DNA from: Sternotherus odoratus
Lineage: Eukaryota; Chordata; Testudines; Kinosternidae
Assembly (NCBI GenBank): GCA_032164245.1
Contig: JAVMKO010000003.1
Coordinates: 67,030,390 to 67,094,389 of the forward strand
Length of the DNA: 64,000 nt
Direction of reading: 5' to 3'
The position numbers and the translations under genes are program-made. The first letter of the stretch is position 1; the number at the start of each line of letters is the position of its first letter. Below are positions 61,500 through 64,000 of the stretch, piece after piece. The notes beneath the pieces were generated by a model. It was not told the origin of the DNA. It ran no database searches and worked only from the letters and a program-made list of their open reading frames with translations.

Positions 61500-63080
61500 C
61501 AGAACTTACTAGGCATATTAAAGAATGAGACTCCCCATTGTCAAAAAGTGTTCTGTACCATCGAGTCATGAAGTTCCCACTCTTCATCTCTATAGAAGTG
61601 CTGCTGATGCTGTCTCTCAAGGTGTTCATCACTCCTGGTAGGTGGACTGATGAGTGGGTGAACTGGTGTCACATACACCAATTCCAGAAATTGATTGCTT
61701 CTGTGCAAAGAAGGTGAACCTCGCTCCTCCCTGTTTGTTACTACAGTGTACTATGGCCATATTGTCTGATATAATCTGGACACATAGGGTACAAATGAAT
61801 AGCAGGAACCTTTTGTAGGCTTTGTGTTCTGCCACAGTTCTAGGAGTTGATGTGTAGTGTGGATTCTTACTAGATCCAAGGCCTTTGCACCACAAGTTCA
61901 TCGAGGTGAGCTCTCCAAGCCAGTAGGGGGTTATCTATCATTAACTTCTTTGTGGGTGAGTAGAGAATAGAAGAGACCCCCCCACACACACAGTCTCTAT
62001 GTTTTCCACTAGATGAGTGATGTCAGAACTTTCTGGATGAGTACAATTTACTAGTCCAGCCTGTCTCTGCTTGGAATGTAAACTCTCCACAACCATGACT
62101 GAAGATACCAAAGATGGAGCCTTGCAAAGGATTTCACATAGGTTTGGAGGCCATGGGGGACCAGGTAGAAATCACACCCTTATGTGAGTACTCATCTGAA
62201 GCTGGAAAATGAGGACCCTCATAGTAGGGAATCTGTCCTGGGGTAAGTATGCTTGGAATGTAATTGAATCCAAAGCTTCTCCAATAAAATCTAGCATTTG
62301 TGTGGTAGCTTTTCTGTGTTTGTGGAACCATAAAGCCAGCAGGAGTCTCAGCAGGGTCAGAATTACCATCTGTATCTCCCAGTACAAATGTTTCATGAGC
62401 TACCCTGTTTCCCCGAAAGTAAGACATCCCCTGAAAATAAGACGTACTTCCAGTTTTGCCTCTCGCTGTAATATAATGTAATGTAATTTTGGGAGCAACA
62501 ATTAATATAAGACACTGTCTTATTTTCGGGGAAACACGGTACCAGTCAACAAGGTAGAAAAATACTGGTGTTCTCTGGTGGGGCAGGTGTATAGCCACAA
62601 CCGATGTACCTTCATAGAAACACTCAAGGCTGATGAGAGACCAAAGGAGAACACTCTGTATTGGTAATTGTGACCCACAGTAAAGTGAAGGAACCTCCTG
62701 CATGCTGGGTAGAGGTCTACGTGGAAATAGGCATCCCTTAAATTGAGAGCTCCAAACCAGTTGCCTTTATTTAGTGAGGGGATTATAGAGGCCATTGTGA
62801 TCATCCTGAATCTGCACATGAAGATATTCTATTGTCTGAGATCCAAACTGGGTCTCCACCCTCTCTTCTTTTTGGGAATAAAGAAATATCCTGAATAAAA
62901 TCCCTTTCTCCTGTGCTGAGGAGGGGCTGGCTTTGAGATGCCCAGATGGAGCATTAAGTCTACCTACAGTCTGAGCCACCCCTTGTTAATGGGGTCCCTA
63001 AAGGGGGATGAAGAGGAGGGCTTTGATGGAGGAATGGGTAGGAATTCTATTTAACCAGTAATATGGATCTCTAGGACCCT
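61500..63080 (-). mobile_element. DIRS-type retrotransposon relic, reverse transcriptase and RNase H
   Basis: On the minus strand the frame 62520-62819 contains MASIIPSLNKGNWFGALNLR, then DAYFHVDLYPACRRFLHF, and QYRVFSFGLSSA, the DIRS reverse transcriptase core. Its D-x-x-D-A-Y block is conserved. Lower down, 61629-61901 contains the RNase H-like ISDNMAIVHCSNKQGGARF segment. The order RT then RNase H is correct. Frameshifts and a MITE inserted at 62403-62539 show it is dead. Confidence 0.8.
62403..62539. mobile_element. TA-flanked MITE inserted in DIRS relic
   Basis: The left end CCCTGTTTCCCCGAAAGTAA and the right end (reverse complement CCGTGTTTCCCCGAAAATAA) are inverted repeats, with TA on both sides (62401-62402, 62540-62541). 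137 bp, non-coding. Confidence 0.88.
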
Positions 63081-63599
63081 TCTGTCCAATATTCTATGGT
63101 GCCAAGCCAGGGAAGAATTGTTTAGGGGCCACTGAAAGGAGGTGTGCTGGCTGGGTGGTAGGAGAACTGAACTGTGAATCTTGACACTCCCATCAGGATT
63201 TCTTGGTGTCGGGGCTGGAAAGAGAATGATGAAGGGACATTCTGTTTGTTGTGCTGCTTGGGACGATAAGCTTCCTAGGAAGTGCTAGAATCATTTGGTG
63301 GTAAAAAGTGCACAGACATTCTACACTATATGAACTCCGTCACATAGGAGCAGGTTGTTGCCTGTATGGTGGAGGTTTGAAGTATTTTCTCTGTGGTGCT
63401 AGGAATTCTGTCCCGGCTATTTCTTCAGTTACCTCATGGGAATTTCTCAAACTTGCTACCTGTTGTAATCTGGTTGAAAATCATCCTGTTCATAGTTTAG
63501 TCCTGCTGAGACTCACTTCCTTTAAAACTAAACCACAGAGGGCAAAACGCCATTTACGGTAGATGTCTTATGTTCCATAGGAGACTCCTGTACCTTAGC

Positions 63600-63721
63600 T
63601 AGGGTGACCAGACAGCAAGTGTGAAAAGTCAGGACGGGAGTGGAGTGTAATAGGAGCTATAAAAGAAAAAGACCCAAAAGTTAGGACCGTTCCTATAAAA
63701 TCAGGACATCTGGTCACACTA
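63600..63721. mobile_element. hAT-type MITE with perfect 8-bp duplication
   Basis: Terminal inverted repeats are TAGGGTGACCAGA and TAGTGTGACCAGA (right end reverse-complemented). Both sides are flanked by ACCTTAGC (63592-63599, 63722-63729). 122 bp, non-coding. Confidence 0.88.
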
Positions 63722-64000
63722 ACCTTAGCAACCACCAAAACTGCTATAGATTTTCAATGTCAAAAAGAACACAGTAGAACAGAAAAGTACAAAAAATTTG
63801 CCTAAGGTTACAGAACACAACTTGGTTTTTTTTTAATGCTATCATAATATAGGCCCTAATCTTGCCTCCATTGAACTCAGTGGGAGTTTTGCATTGCATT
63901 CAATGATATCAGAATTAGACCCTAACAGTCTAACGTGCAAACTTTCTATGAATTGTCTTGGTGTAGTAGAGCGGCAACTCACCCCGTGGTGCCTGGTACA

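Noticed and set aside
62134..62703. 189-residue minus-strand frame as a cellular gene
   Set aside because: It runs through a MITE and a shifted frame of the DIRS reverse transcriptase region, so it is a retroelement shadow.
42067..64000. Search for a downstream neighbour such as a single-exon GPCR
   Set aside because: No frame with seven membrane segments or other conserved gene content was found; the region appears intergenic.
1..64000. CRISPR arrays, tRNA or rRNA genes, bacterial operons
   Set aside because: None seen; tandem repeats here are minisatellites, microsatellites or transposon cores, and the DNA is clearly vertebrate.

Overview
The window is vertebrate nuclear DNA: AT-rich, intron-dominated and full of decayed transposons. 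The repeat mix points to a turtle, or less likely another non-avian sauropsid. It includes several CR1 LINEs (one ending in TTCTTATG octamers), Penelope-like elements with a GIY-YIG domain, DIRS-type tyrosine-recombinase retrotransposon relics, L2-like LINE remains, solo ERV LTRs and many TA- or 8-bp-flanked DNA transposons. The species is an inference; the repeat classes are read from the sequence.

Only one cellular gene is supported: the 3' part of FIG4 (SAC3), a phosphoinositide 5-phosphatase of the PIKFYVE-VAC14 complex, on the + strand. Seven coding exons (6390-6448, 7114-7261, 8689-8772, 10792-10987, 15276-15358, 21164-21253, 41889-42066) join in frame with canonical AG/GT borders. They encode the last ~278 residues and the TGA stop. 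They correspond to the last seven exons, numbered 17-23 here on the basis of a 23-exon human gene recalled from memory. The catalytic Sac domain core lies upstream of this window. Single-frame ORFs hardly show the gene because the exons are short. The last intron is 20.6 kb and swollen by insertions.

Layout: 1-6389 is the intron before exon 17, with a TA-flanked transposon, a CR1 3' end and an L2-like fragment. 6390-15358 holds five exons, a Penelope fragment and two CR1 fragments. 15359-21163 is intron 21, with a hAT element and two GC-rich TA-flanked elements. 21254-41888 is intron 22, with CR1 copies, one CR1 interrupted by two later insertions, three solo LTRs, a Penelope copy, a Myb-like transposon-protein remnant and more MITEs. 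42067-64000 is 3'UTR and then intergenic DNA with two DIRS relics, a near-intact CR1 3' fragment, a minus-strand solo LTR and several small transposons. No second cellular gene, tRNA, rRNA, CRISPR array or other prokaryote-type feature was seen.

The more unusual material is structural: GC-rich TA-flanked elements that share termini but carry different internal tandem repeats, a transposon whose head is itself a near-perfect hairpin, a chain of three adjacent palindromes, and a sense-oriented solo LTR with its own polyadenylation signal about 230 bp before the terminal FIG4 exon. I found no convincing previously undescribed cellular system.
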